Shown: positions 1 to 8,430 of the stretch, piece after piece | How the letters are laid out: each line of letters starts with the position of its first letter | How positions within the stretch are numbered: position 1 is the stretch's first letter | Assembly (NCBI GenBank): GCA_005787665.1 | Contig: SYAB01000230.1 | Coordinates: 26,185 to 90,184 of the forward strand | DNA from: Actinomycetota bacterium | Lineage (GTDB): Bacteria; Actinomycetota; Actinomycetes; Mycobacteriales; Mycobacteriaceae | Length of the DNA: 64,000 nucleotides | Direction: 5' to 3' | Translations under genes and position numbers: made by a program | Notes under the pieces: model-generated | Told to the model about the DNA's origin: nothing | Database searches by the model: none | What the model saw: only the letters and a program-made list of their open reading frames with translations

Positions 1-2
1 GG

Positions 3-1592
3 ATGGTAGAGGCCGACAACCTCGACCGTGCGAAAGCCGCCGTCAGCGCGGCGCAGGTGCGCTCCGAGCGCTTTGATGCCCCCGTTCTGGCACGTGCGGG
101 AGAACTGTCGGTTCTGCCCGCAGCGTCATCCTCGGACTCCCTGAACTTCGCGCAGCGGCGGGCCCGGGAGACCGTGACGAGTACGAGGCATGCCCAGAAC
201 GACGCCGAATACCGTGTGAAGTCGGCCGAAAGCGAGTTGCGCAAGTCTCTGCCGCCGGCGGACCGGCAGAACCACATCGACCTCACCAACTTCCCGGAGT
301 GGATCGCTGCGAACGCCGAAGACATTCCTCATCTTCTGGAACGACTCGAGGAACGCAACATCGAGCTGCGTGAACTCTCGAACAGAGCAGAGCAGGAAAA
401 AATTGAGGCAATCGCGATGCACCAGGAACTCAAAAGTGACGTTGAATCCTTCGAGGATATCGGCGCGATGTGGGAAGGTGAGCCGGCTTCGGGACAGCCC
501 GCGGTACTGGGAAACAAACTCGACGTCCGTCGGACGATGCGCGAACGGGTCGAGCGACGCCGGCAGTCCGGTGAACGTGAGCGCGCAGCGAGTGACGCGC
601 TGAAAACTGCTGTTGGAGCCGCCAAGGCTGAGTCCAGCCACCTCCGGTGGAAAGACCTGGAATCCCATCTTGTGCTTCGCGTGCGCATGCTCACAGATGA
701 TGAGCTCATCGCGGAGGCCAGTATCCTCGCGGGTGACGCCCGCACGTACTTCGCTTCGACCAGTGGGGACCTCGTCGACATCGAAAAGCACCGGACGATC
801 CTGCGCGACAGCCTGGTTGCGATCTGCAAGGGTCAGCGTCGTCTACTCCGCGAGGTGAGCTCCGAATCGCGCCTCCCGCCCGGATTGGGAGAACTGTCCG
901 GCCAACCGGCAATCAAGATCCGGTTCGACGACATCAGCGAGGAGGAGGCTCGCGGCCGCCTGGGGGAGCGTGTAGACAACTGGGCGATCGAGATCGCCGA
1001 CAACCCCAAACGGGCGTCCTCATCAGATGTCAGAACGCGCTGGCTTGCCGAAGCGGTTCGCGACACAGTGCGGGACCGCAGTCGTGTCGGTGCTTGGTCG
1101 ATCGAGATTCTCAAGCCCCGAATCGACGGCCAGGTGATGTACTGCCCTCCGGATCGGATCGACCTGGAGTTCTCCGGCGGACAGATACTCACGCTCGCGG
1201 TGCTGGTCTACTGCGCTCTTTCCCGTGTCCGCTCGGCGCACCGGACAGGGGGATCGCGCCCGCCGGGAACCCTTCTGCTCGACAACCCCTTCGGTGCGGC
1301 GTCAGCAGAAACGCTCATCGCGATGCAGCACCGACTGGCGGCACATTCGGGGATTCAACTGGTGTGCGCCACCGGTCTCAACGAGGCGAACGTCGAGCGG
1401 GCGTTCAGCAGTGCCGGATCGGTGATCGTGAAGCTTCGCAACGACGGTGATCAGCGGCGCAACCAGTCCTTCCTCCGAATCCGCGAGCAGATCGTAGACG
1501 GCATCGACCTGGCCAAAGCCGTTGCGGGCGACAGGCCTGTCGACTCCGAGCAGAACTGGGTCGAGGCCACTCGTTACGAATTTCGCCGATGA
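3..1592 (+). CDS. jetC: Wadjet SMC-like ATPase JetC (MksF-like), C-terminal part
   Basis: The reading frame is open from the window edge, so this is the C-terminal 529 residues of a larger protein. It has long charged coiled-coil stretches (about residues 1-270) and ends in an ABC-type head: a signature FSGGQ at residues 390-394 and a Walker B ending LLLDNP near 424-429. The Walker A half must lie upstream. The usual Glu after the Walker B Asp is replaced by Asn (D427-N428-P429). The stop overlaps the jetD start by 4 bases, so the two are co-transcribed. In Wadjet the JetABC complex extrudes DNA loops and JetD cleaves small circular DNA. The pairing with JetD makes the assignment good; the Wadjet subtype is not determined. 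Confidence 0.75.
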   Translation: MVEADNLDRAKAAVSAAQVRSERFDAPVLARAGELSVLPAASSSDSLNFAQRRARETVTSTRHAQNDAEYRVKSAESELRKSLPPADRQNHIDLTNFPEWIAANAEDIPHLLERLEERNIELRELSNRAEQEKIEAIAMHQELKSDVESFEDIGAMWEGEPASGQPAVLGNKLDVRRTMRERVERRRQSGERERAASDALKTAVGAAKAESSHLRWKDLESHLVLRVRMLTDDELIAEASILAGDARTYFASTSGDLVDIEKHRTILRDSLVAICKGQRRLLREVSSESRLPPGLGELSGQPAIKIRFDDISEEEARGRLGERVDNWAIEIADNPKRASSSDVRTRWLAEAVRDTVRDRSRVGAWSIEILKPRIDGQVMYCPPDRIDLEFSGGQILTLAVLVYCALSRVRSAHRTGGSRPPGTLLLDNPFGAASAETLIAMQHRLAAHSGIQLVCATGLNEANVERAFSSAGSVIVKLRNDGDQRRNQSFLRIREQIVDGIDLAKAVAGDRPVDSEQNWVEATRYEFRR

Positions 1593-2725
1593 ATGTCCGC
1601 CCCGGTGAAATCCGCGAACTCTCCGAACTGATCCGGTCCAGCGGCCGGGTGCGTGTCCCACTGTCGGATCTTTGGCGGATGTGGGATCTGTCAGCGCCGC
1701 GATTGAGCGGAAACCCTGGACAGGTGGCGGCTCTGCGGGCGGCACTGACGGATCTCCACGACGCCGGAACGATTGAGCTACCGGTTGGTGCGTGGGACCG
1801 CAGCACGTCGCCACCGCTGCCGAAATCGGTATCGGTTCCGGATGCGCGATCCGCCGCTCGGAAACGGCCGTGGATCACCTATCCGTGGTGCCCCGACTTG
1901 GGGTGGGTCGCTTCGCTGCCGACGCTGAGTGAGTCGCGCTTCGAGCACCTGGTCAGCATCAACAACTGGTTGGTTCGCACCGCTGGATCCGTGGTCCCGG
2001 TGGTGCCGGTGCGCTACCGGTCCGTCGAACTTCTCGACGACGAGAAGCAATTAGAGACCATGTTGAAAACCAATCTGTTCGGTGAAGGCCGACTCAGTTT
2101 GGAGATGTTGTCCTGCGTTCGGAGACCGCCGCCACTGGCCGCGATTCACGTCGGTTCGGGTCCAGATGTTCTAGTGGTGGAAAACAGCGACCCTTACTGG
2201 GTGGCAGTCGACGCTCTCCGATCGGAGCCGGAGCACCCAGTCGGGAGGGTTGTCTACGGCGCCGGCGCGCAGTTTCCGGCACAAGTTCGCGCGTTGAATG
2301 TCGACGTCGCGGATCATGGCCCCGTCCGTGGAACAGTCTGGTACTGGGGCGACATGGACCCGAAGGGTGTCTGGATCGCCGCCGAGGCGTCGCGGCTGTC
2401 GAAGCTGGAAGCCGGACCGCAGATCCTTCCTGCGCATCAGCTGTGGGATGCCATGGCAGATCATCCCGGACAGACCGCCGGGCAAGTTGACTGGTCTAAC
2501 TCGGGGATGGGTCTGGGGTGGCTGGGCAAGGATCTCACGGACCGGATGGAGGGGATCCGCAGCGTGAAAGCGCGAGTCGCCCAGGAAAACATCGGCGGGC
2601 AGGCCGTGCTCCGCTGGGCGAACGATCTGAACCGTCAATCCCACATTTCGGACTGGGTGACCGACGATGGGCTACTTCGGGAGGCCTCGGAGTTGCGTGA
2701 GGACGCCGACATCGACACCGACTAA
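1589..2725 (+). CDS. jetD: Wadjet nuclease subunit JetD (Toprim-like)
   Basis: A 378-residue protein with the JetD architecture (DUF3322/DUF2220). The Toprim-like half shows the expected acidic residues: Glu198 in a VVEN strand and a WYWGDMDPKG motif with D255 and D257. These would bind the metal used to cut plasmid DNA trapped by the JetABC condensin. The ATG overlaps the jetC stop (ATGA-type coupling). The last codons overlap a convergent ribbon-helix-helix gene on the other strand by 4 bases. Length and motifs fit an intact protein. jetA and jetB would be expected left of the window. Confidence 0.8.
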   Translation: MNVRPGEIRELSELIRSSGRVRVPLSDLWRMWDLSAPRLSGNPGQVAALRAALTDLHDAGTIELPVGAWDRSTSPPLPKSVSVPDARSAARKRPWITYPWCPDLGWVASLPTLSESRFEHLVSINNWLVRTAGSVVPVVPVRYRSVELLDDEKQLETMLKTNLFGEGRLSLEMLSCVRRPPPLAAIHVGSGPDVLVVENSDPYWVAVDALRSEPEHPVGRVVYGAGAQFPAQVRALNVDVADHGPVRGTVWYWGDMDPKGVWIAAEASRLSKLEAGPQILPAHQLWDAMADHPGQTAGQVDWSNSGMGLGWLGKDLTDRMEGIRSVKARVAQENIGGQAVLRWANDLNRQSHISDWVTDDGLLREASELREDADIDTD

Positions 2726-2859
2726 CGGGCAACCCACTGCTGTAAAAGCTCCCGCACCACTTCGGAGACGTTGGTGTGTTCGTTCTCCGCTCGCGTCAAC
2801 GCCGCATCCCACAGTTCATCGGGTATGCGGATGTTACGCAGAGTTGTTCCCGGCGGCAT
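2722..2859 (-). CDS. Tiny ribbon-helix-helix (CopG/Arc-like) protein
   Basis: A 45-residue ORF. It starts MPPGTTLRNIRIPDELWDAA, with a short beta strand (LRNIRIP) followed by two helices ending in ELLQQWVAR. The pattern R-x-I-R-I-P-D-E-L-W and the later S-E-V-V-R-E-L-L is typical of minimal ribbon-helix-helix DNA-binding proteins that act as dimers. It converges on jetD and overlaps its last 4 bases. It may be an autoregulator or an orphan antitoxin; no toxin gene is adjacent. The fold call is reasonably sure, the role is unknown. Confidence 0.6.
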   Translation of the reverse strand: MPPGTTLRNIRIPDELWDAALTRAENEHTNVSEVVRELLQQWVAR

Positions 2860-2873
2860 CGTTCAGGGTACAA

Positions 2874-3794
2874 CTAGCGCGGCCCGTCGGGCCGGGGCGC
2901 CCACCAGCCCGGTAAGTATTGGAAGTAGTTACTCGGCGCCAGAGCGTCGGCCGGCACTTCAATGACATCTCGGATATCGACGGGCTGTTGGGGTGGGTCG
3001 GGCACTTCGCCCATAACGGGCACCGGGGTGAACCAGCCCGGAATGAACTCTCTGGTGAGGGCGGGGGCGAGCTGGCCCGGTTCGACGTGCACGAGGGCGT
3101 CAGCATCCAGAGGACGCGTGGCCGCCGGCAGCTCCGAGCCCGGGGGATAACCGGGCAGTGGGTGGTAGAGGTTCGGACCGACTTGCACATACCCGTTGGG
3201 GGCGAGCTTGCCATCGGGCACGTACTGCAACTGGTCGGTATCAATCCAGTAGCGCGGATCTTCGCCGTGCGGTGGATCGTTCTGCGCGGGTGCCTGCGGC
3301 GCGGGTCCGAACATCTGGGCGCGCGTCTCGCTGCTGCTGCCGGTCTCGGGTAGCCGCCCGGCGAGGGTGTGGACCTGTTGGGCGGCGCCTTGGACTTGGG
3401 TGGCGGCGGTTTGGACCACCTGGGTGGCTTCGTGGATGCGTTGTTGTCCTGCACGCAGGAGCGCGGCTTTGCCCTCGGGGGTGTTGGAGTAGGGGCCGAC
3501 CGCGATTTTGTCGGCGGCCCACGCTGTTTCCACGGTGCGTAGCTGGGTGCGGGCCGCTTGGGAGATCTGGGCGGCGTCGTTGATGACGGCCCCGGCTGAG
3601 GTGTGCAGGTGGTGCAGGTGTGTGCGGTGGTGGTCGAGGGCGGCGCTAGTGGTGACGGCGGTATCAGCGGCTGCACCGCTCCACGCGGGGGGACTGGGAA
3701 TTTGGGTGCCGGGCTGGGGTGTACTCAGCTGCGGCGGGGTCACGGCTCCGAGGAGTTCACGGGCCTGCGAGAGCACCGCGTCGACAGGATGCAT
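2874..3794 (-). CDS. ESX-associated helical protein with Pro-rich C-terminal half
   Basis: A 306-residue protein. Residues 1-145 are Ala/Gln/Thr-rich helices and start with the same signature as the next gene upstream on this strand (VDxVLxxARxLLGAxTP), so the two are paralogues. The C-terminal half is rich in Pro, Trp and Tyr (WIDTDQLQYVPDGKLAPNGY, later YLPGWWAPRP) and looks extracellular. No signal peptide or membrane helix is seen. Small helical proteins beside ESX loci are often secretion substrates or their partners. I recall DUF4226-type proteins of similar shape but cannot verify the match. It is transcribed away from the ESX operon. Confidence 0.55.
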   Translation of the reverse strand: MHPVDAVLSQARELLGAVTPPQLSTPQPGTQIPSPPAWSGAAADTAVTTSAALDHHRTHLHHLHTSAGAVINDAAQISQAARTQLRTVETAWAADKIAVGPYSNTPEGKAALLRAGQQRIHEATQVVQTAATQVQGAAQQVHTLAGRLPETGSSSETRAQMFGPAPQAPAQNDPPHGEDPRYWIDTDQLQYVPDGKLAPNGYVQVGPNLYHPLPGYPPGSELPAATRPLDADALVHVEPGQLAPALTREFIPGWFTPVPVMGEVPDPPQQPVDIRDVIEVPADALAPSNYFQYLPGWWAPRPDGPR

Positions 3795-3836
3795 GGACAG
3801 ATTATCGCCTAGCGCCGCGACACGGCCGGTTCGTTC

Positions 3837-4292
3837 TTAGTGTGGCAGTGCGGCGGCGGCGGCCGCGATGCGCGCCGCGGCCGTCTGGAATTGCTCTGCG
3901 GCGGCTTGCACCACCGCGGTGATGTCGTTGATGTGATGGTGGGCGGCTTGTAGGAGTGCGCCTTGGGTTTCGGTGGTGTCGGCGCCCGGTTCGGCGGCGG
4001 CCCGGTCGCTGGCCCAGGTGTTTTCCACTGCGTTGAGCTGGGTGTGGGCGTTTCGGGTGATCTCGTTGGCCTCGGCGATCGCCGCGGCCACGGCCTGGTG
4101 TGCATGCTGGAGGTGGGTGAGTTGGCCGTCCAGGGTGGTTACGGCCGCCCCGGCTGCTGCGCCGGCGGTGCTGTCCCAACTGGTCGGCGGGTTCGCCGGC
4201 GCAGTGACCGCGAACGCCGCCGTATTACCTACCGGGGTCATCGCGCCCAGCAACGTCCGGGCTTCGCGAAGTACCTCATCAACCACACTCAC
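3837..4292 (-). CDS. ESX-associated helical protein (paralogue of the 2874-3794 gene)
   Basis: A 151-residue, Ala-rich all-helical protein with the N-terminal signature VDEVLREARTLLGAMTP shared with the downstream gene, but lacking the Pro/Tyr-rich second half. It starts at a GTG (VSVVDEV) and lies divergently from the ESX operon, so it may share a control region with it. A central ENTWASD stretch aligns with ETAWAAD in the paralogue, which is the best-conserved point between them. Probable role: ESX-associated or secreted protein; no specific function can be assigned. Confidence 0.55.
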   Translation of the reverse strand: MSVVDEVLREARTLLGAMTPVGNTAAFAVTAPANPPTSWDSTAGAAAGAAVTTLDGQLTHLQHAHQAVAAAIAEANEITRNAHTQLNAVENTWASDRAAAEPGADTTETQGALLQAAHHHINDITAVVQAAAEQFQTAAARIAAAAAALPH

Positions 4293-4446
4293 ACCTCAAA
4301 GTATCTACTACAAATCTTATTTTGTTGAGCACTGATTTCGTCGCCGGGATGCTGGCCTGCGGTTTTCCGGTGTTCCCGGGGTGGGCGTGGTCGCCGCCGG
4401 GTGGTGCCTGTTGAAAAACCTAGGGGGCCTGCTGGACTATTACCGT
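4293..4446. promoter_or_regulatory. Divergent intergenic region upstream of the ESX-P operon
   Basis: A 154-base gap between the leftward helical-protein gene and the first rightward ESX gene. Its left half is clearly AT-richer than its surroundings (around 4300-4335), as expected for a promoter. I could not settle on one -10 element for either direction. Confidence 0.35.
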
Positions 4447-4773
4447 ATGAGATCAGAGGCTATTTCTGTTAGCACCGCGCAGTTGCGTTCGGTCGCTACC
4501 GCCCATGACGGCTACGCGGCGGACCTGGCGGCGTACCGGGCTGCTTGTCAGGACTGGATTGCCGGGATCCGCGCCGACATTGTGCGCTGCCATGGCACGG
4601 TGGCCGACTCGGTGGGTGCCGCTTTGGCGGAGTTCGCCGCAACCATCGGGGGGCATTCTCATGTCGCTTCGGCCCACCACGATGCGATGGGCGCAAAGTT
4701 GGTGGCTGCGGCGGCCGGCTATGAGCGCACCGACGAGGCGGGCGCGGCAATCGTGAGCGGCGTGGGTGTCTAA
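4447..4773 (+). CDS. EspC-like ESX secretion-associated protein
   Basis: A 108-residue helical-hairpin protein; an in-frame extension to 4381 has poor codon content, so the ATG at 4447 is preferred. The C-terminus carries YERTDEAGA, which contains the general type VII secretion signal Y-x(3)-[DE]. Length, helical pattern and position before an EspB-like gene match the EspC (DUF2580) family of ESX substrates. The TAA stop is immediately followed by the GTG of the next gene, so the two are translationally linked. Confidence 0.65.
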   Translation: MRSEAISVSTAQLRSVATAHDGYAADLAAYRAACQDWIAGIRADIVRCHGTVADSVGAALAEFAATIGGHSHVASAHHDAMGAKLVAAAAGYERTDEAGAAIVSGVGV

Positions 4774-6450
4774 GTGGCCGAGTTGCGGGTCAACCCGGCC
4801 GACGTGGGTCCCCGCATCGCGGTGGCCTTACAGTCGGCGGCGTCCGCGTTGGCATCACCGGCGGCGATAGCGCCTCCGGTGCCGGCGGGCGCGGACCCGG
4901 TGTCGGCGGCCGCGGCGGGCCGGGTGGCGGCCAACGCGGCCACCCTCAGCGCCACCTTGGCTGCCGGTATCAGTCGGTTGGCGCAGGGCGCTCAGGCGGT
5001 GACCGGCGCCTTGGCCGGGTATGTGTCCACCGACGCCGCCGGCGCTGCCCGCATCGACGGCACCGTTGCCGCGGCCGCCGAGGCGGTGGCCGCGATCCCC
5101 ATCCCGGCCGCCCCCAGTGTGGCGGTGCCGTTCCCGCCGTTGGACGCCGCGGCGGCGGTGGCATCCCTGCCGGCGGATCCCGCGGTGATCGACGACGCCT
5201 TGCACGCCGGCGCCACCGAGACCGGGTTACATGCCCATGGTGCGTCCTGGGATGCAGCGGCCGCCCAGTTACAGACCGCCGCCACCGAAATGCGTTCCCT
5301 CGGAGCCAGTTTGCCGTCGTCGTGGAGTGGCCCGGCCGCTGATAATCTGACCGCCCGCCTCGGTGCGTTCTCCGACTGGCTGACCGCCTCGTCGGACAGT
5401 GCACGCTCTCATGCCGCGGCCGCCCGTGATGCTGCCAGCCACTACCGTTCCGCGGTCAACGCCCATCCGCGGGCGGCGGATGTGCGTCACACCCAGCAGG
5501 TGTTGATGGCTGCGGTGCGCCGCGCCGCGGCGGGGGATCCCAGCGCGGTGGCTGAGGCGTTGGAGGCTGAAGCTGCCCTGACCCAGATGCGGGGGCAGTC
5601 GGTGAGTGCGATGGCGCAGTACGGGCAGGGCGCCTCGGATCTGAATCCGGGTGCCGGTCCGGGGGATTCACCGCCGATCGGCGATGGTGCGGATCCGGGC
5701 CGCGCCGACGGCCTCGGCGCCGCCGGTGAGGGCGGGTTGTTGTCCGAGGAGCTCGCCGCTGATGCATTCCAGGCCGACGGTGATGTGGCGGGGGACGTGC
5801 CGGGGGAGTTTGGGCAAGGCGCCGGCCAGTCGGCGCAGCAGTTGATGGGTGTGGTGACGCAGGTGCCGACGCAGGTGGCCCAGGCGGTCGGGCAGGCGTT
5901 GAACTCCTCGGGACAGCAGTTGACTCAGGTGGGGCAGCAGGCCAGCCAGGCGGTGTCGCAGTTAGGGCAGGTGCTTAGCGGCGGGTCTCCCAGTGGAGCG
6001 CTGCGCGGCCTCGGTGGGGCGGCCGGTGCCAGTGGTGTGGGTGACTTCGGCGGCGTCGGTGGCGGCGGCGGTGGTGGTGTGGGTGACTTCGGCGGTGGTG
6101 GCTTGGGTGACTTCGGTGGTGGTGGGTTGGGTGACTTCGGTGCGGGCACCATCCCGGCGGGGCTGCCCGAGCAGCCCCCGCCCCCGGCCTCGGTGACCCC
6201 GAGTGGGCCGCCGGCCGCCACCACAACGTCGGCTGTTCCGCGGCCCTCGGTGCCCGGCATGGCGGGCATGGCCGGGGGGATGCCGATGGGGATGATGCCG
6301 ATGGGTGGGGCCGGTCTCGGTGGCGGTGGGGACAAGGAGGTGCCGCGTAATACCGAGTGGTTCCCCGACGAGGAGTTGGTCACCGACGAGCCTGAGGTGT
6401 CGGAGGCAGTGGCCGGTCAACGGCGCCGCCCGCGGCCCACGGAAACATAG
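4774..6450 (+). CDS. EspB-like substrate (fused PE-like and PPE-like fold) with Gly-rich tail
   Basis: A 558-residue protein beginning at a GTG adjoining the previous stop. Residues about 1-100 are PE-like and end in YVSTDAAGAARI, carrying Y-x(3)-D exactly where PE proteins have it. Residues about 150-240 form a second helical unit with a WSG (W-x-G) turn near the middle. So one chain holds both signature halves that PE/PPE pairs split, as in EspB of ESX-1. The C-terminal ~200 residues are Gln-rich, then Gly-rich with GDFGGGG-type repeats, then Pro-rich with a Met-rich MGMMPMGG patch, and end in a charged tail. Probably secreted by this ESX system. Confidence 0.65.
   Translation: MAELRVNPADVGPRIAVALQSAASALASPAAIAPPVPAGADPVSAAAAGRVAANAATLSATLAAGISRLAQGAQAVTGALAGYVSTDAAGAARIDGTVAAAAEAVAAIPIPAAPSVAVPFPPLDAAAAVASLPADPAVIDDALHAGATETGLHAHGASWDAAAAQLQTAATEMRSLGASLPSSWSGPAADNLTARLGAFSDWLTASSDSARSHAAAARDAASHYRSAVNAHPRAADVRHTQQVLMAAVRRAAAGDPSAVAEALEAEAALTQMRGQSVSAMAQYGQGASDLNPGAGPGDSPPIGDGADPGRADGLGAAGEGGLLSEELAADAFQADGDVAGDVPGEFGQGAGQSAQQLMGVVTQVPTQVAQAVGQALNSSGQQLTQVGQQASQAVSQLGQVLSGGSPSGALRGLGGAAGASGVGDFGGVGGGGGGGVGDFGGGGLGDFGGGGLGDFGAGTIPAGLPEQPPPPASVTPSGPPAATTTSAVPRPSVPGMAGMAGGMPMGMMPMGGAGLGGGGDKEVPRNTEWFPDEELVTDEPEVSEAVAGQRRRPRPTET
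6034..6150 (+). repeat. In-frame Gly-rich repeats inside the EspB-like gene
   Basis: Several near-identical copies of a unit encoding GVGDFGG/GLGDFGGG follow each other without breaking frame. This is a low-complexity protein repeat and a likely site of length variation by slippage. Confidence 0.7.
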
Positions 6451-6464
6451 ATAGGGGACAGCGG

Positions 6465-6815
6465 GTGGGGTTTCATCCCGACGTCGAGGCGTTCTTAGCG
6501 CGCGGTGCCGAGCTGGGCGAGATGCTTGAGCGGGTGCAGGCGGCTGCGTTCGATGATCTGCGGGTGCGTCGCGCTGGCGCCGATGAGCCGAACTTGTTGC
6601 CTGAGATCGACGGCTATGGGGCGCTGACGTCGCTGTGGATGGAGGGCATTGTGGGGAGGTACAAGGCCCGCGAGATTGAGCACATTTTTATGGCGGCGGT
6701 CGCCGAATGTTATGCGGTGCTGGGTGATCGGCGTTCTGACGCGGCCCGCTCAGCGGTGCCCGATGCGCTGCGGCCGTCTCTGGGTGATCTGGATGCCGAT
6801 TTGGGGTTGGGGTGA
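6465..6815 (+). CDS. EspL/YbaB-like small ESX-associated protein
   Basis: A 116-residue protein starting at a GTG preceded by AGGGGA. It has an N-terminal helix, a short beta section around GYGALTSLWMEG and a long C-terminal helix. This is the YbaB/EbfC layout seen in EspL of ESX-1, where a short strand pair (motif G-x-x-x-L-T-x-L) precedes the helix. Such proteins are cytosolic partners of ESX substrates. It sits between an EspB-like and a regulator-like gene and is coupled to the next ORF by a TGATG overlap. Assignment is by fold pattern only. Confidence 0.5.
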   Translation: MGFHPDVEAFLARGAELGEMLERVQAAAFDDLRVRRAGADEPNLLPEIDGYGALTSLWMEGIVGRYKAREIEHIFMAAVAECYAVLGDRRSDAARSAVPDALRPSLGDLDADLGLG

Positions 6816-8065
6816 TGGCGGCCCCGACGCGCAGCGGCCCAACCCCGGCGGAGCTTGTCGCTGAGTGTCTTTCGGGTGGGGTGCGCCGGCTGATCGGTGC
6901 GGCGCACTCGTTGACGTCGTCGCGTGCGGTGGTGGTGTGCGCCGACGAGCAGTGGGTGCGGGTCCGGTTTTCCTCGGCGCCGGGGTCCCTGCCGGCGCCG
7001 TGGGAGGTTGAGCCCACCGGTTGGGTCCGCGCCCCGCGGGCCAGTGAGCCTGGTCTGCGGGACGCGTCGGCGGACCCGGTTCTGGTGGTGGTGGGGGTGG
7101 CCGAATCTCAGGTGGTGGCGATCAACGCGCTGGCCGTCGATGAGATTGGGGTGACGTGCGCGGGCCGCGATGCGGTGATCGCGAACTGGGTGCTGCAAGC
7201 GCAGGTTCAGGGCGCCCCCGGGGACAGTGTTTCGGTGGCTGGGGCGGTGCTCAGCGCCAACCCGGACGCCACGGTGGTGGTGGCCGATCCGATGACCGGG
7301 GAATCCGGCTGGGTGGATGTGTTGGCTGCGGGCACCGCGTGGCCGGTGCGGCCGTTGACCGCGCCGATCGGCGATGTTGAGCCTGCGTGTCCCGGCGGTT
7401 CCGGGCTGCCGGTGCTCCCGGTGGTGGAGGCGGCCCCGCCGCCCACCGACCTGACTGTTGTCGAAGAGCTGCCGGTCACCTCGAGTGCCCGGATGCGGGT
7501 GTTCGGGCGGTTCGAGGTCCTCGACGATCAGGGGGCGGCGTTGCAGCCGATGCAGCAGGACATGGTCGGCGGCATCTATTTCCACCAGCCGGTCAGCACC
7601 CACGACCTGTGCGGGCTGCTGTTCGGTACCGAGCGGCGGCCCGGCAGTTTCCATGTCGCGCTGTCCAAGATGCGCAAACGTGGTCTCAATCCGGTGTTGG
7701 TCGATGGCGGGTATCGCATCGACATTGCCTGTGACTGGCAGACATTCACCGACCGGGTCGGACCTGACGTTGCGGCGGCGGACACCGCGGCCCTGGCTGC
7801 TGCGGCGGCGATGATCACCGGCCCGCTGTTCGGTGAGCACCCGCCGGCCTGGGCGGCAACCCTGGTGGTGTCGATGCGCCGCCGCGCCGCCGAGGTGTGC
7901 CGTGAGTTGGCCGCCCGCCATGTCGATCAGCCGGCCGCGGCCGTGGGGTACGCGCGCCAAGGCCTGGCGGTCGACACCGACAATCCCGAACTGTTGGAGA
8001 TCATCGACACCCTCACCGCGAACCCGGGAGCAGTGCCGCGGCAACACGACGAAGGGACGCGATGA
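6815..8065 (+). CDS. BTAD/SARP-like protein inside the ESX operon
   Basis: About 416 residues. The N-terminal ~220 residues are a beta-rich region of unknown type. From MRVFGRFEVLDD onward the chain resembles the winged-helix start and bacterial transcriptional activator domain of SARP/AfsR-type proteins: FHVALSKMRKRG, then YRIDI, then a TPR-like helical bundle ending AVGYARQGLAVDTDNPELLE. The order is unusual because SARP regulators normally start with the winged helix. It may have a structural or scaffold role rather than act as a classical activator. The start overlaps the previous stop (TGATG) and the end overlaps the EspD/EspH-like gene, so it is embedded in the operon. Confidence 0.5.
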   Translation: MAAPTRSGPTPAELVAECLSGGVRRLIGAAHSLTSSRAVVVCADEQWVRVRFSSAPGSLPAPWEVEPTGWVRAPRASEPGLRDASADPVLVVVGVAESQVVAINALAVDEIGVTCAGRDAVIANWVLQAQVQGAPGDSVSVAGAVLSANPDATVVVADPMTGESGWVDVLAAGTAWPVRPLTAPIGDVEPACPGGSGLPVLPVVEAAPPPTDLTVVEELPVTSSARMRVFGRFEVLDDQGAALQPMQQDMVGGIYFHQPVSTHDLCGLLFGTERRPGSFHVALSKMRKRGLNPVLVDGGYRIDIACDWQTFTDRVGPDVAAADTAALAAAAAMITGPLFGEHPPAWAATLVVSMRRRAAEVCRELAARHVDQPAAAVGYARQGLAVDTDNPELLEIIDTLTANPGAVPRQHDEGTR

Positions 8066-8430
8066 GCGACAACACCATTGAGCACACAGAGCCCGCGACC
8101 GAGGAGTTCTATCGGCGGGAATTCAGTGTGTTCAACCCGTCGGGTTCGGTGGGCATCAGCTGCAACGGCCGCGGACAAATCTGCGGCATCACCCTCGACG
8201 AAGACGCCTTGACCAACGATGAAGAGCTGGCCGCGGAGATTGTGGCGTTGGCGAAACTGGCGCGCGCAAAGTATCGGATGAATCTGCGGTTGTTCTCTCT
8301 GGAGGCCACCACCGCCCAGGGTCGCGATCCCGACCGCATGGACCGGTTCTACCGCGGTGTGCAGAAGCTGCCCACACCGGAGGAGTACGCGGAGATGGAA
8401 CGCGCCGACGCCGCCAGGTATGCGCTGTGA
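8062..8430 (+). CDS. EspD/EspH-like ESX-associated protein
   Basis: A 122-residue protein. It follows the EspD pattern (DUF2694): a short beta part (FSVFNPSGSVGISCNGRG), then an LAAEIVALAKLARAK helix, and a C-terminal LPTPEEYAEMERADAARYA segment that resembles the LPSPEEAAAAEAE end of EspD. EspD and EspH act with ESX-1 substrates (EspD supports EspA/EspC stability). The gene directly precedes eccA with a GTGA overlap, as espH precedes eccA in ESX-1, which supports the call. Confidence 0.6.
   Translation: MSDNTIEHTEPATEEFYRREFSVFNPSGSVGISCNGRGQICGITLDEDALTNDEELAAEIVALAKLARAKYRMNLRLFSLEATTAQGRDPDRMDRFYRGVQKLPTPEEYAEMERADAARYAL

Noticed and set aside
6034..6150. Short direct repeats that could suggest a CRISPR array
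   Set aside because: Repeats are adjacent, in frame and encode a Gly-rich protein tail; no spacers.
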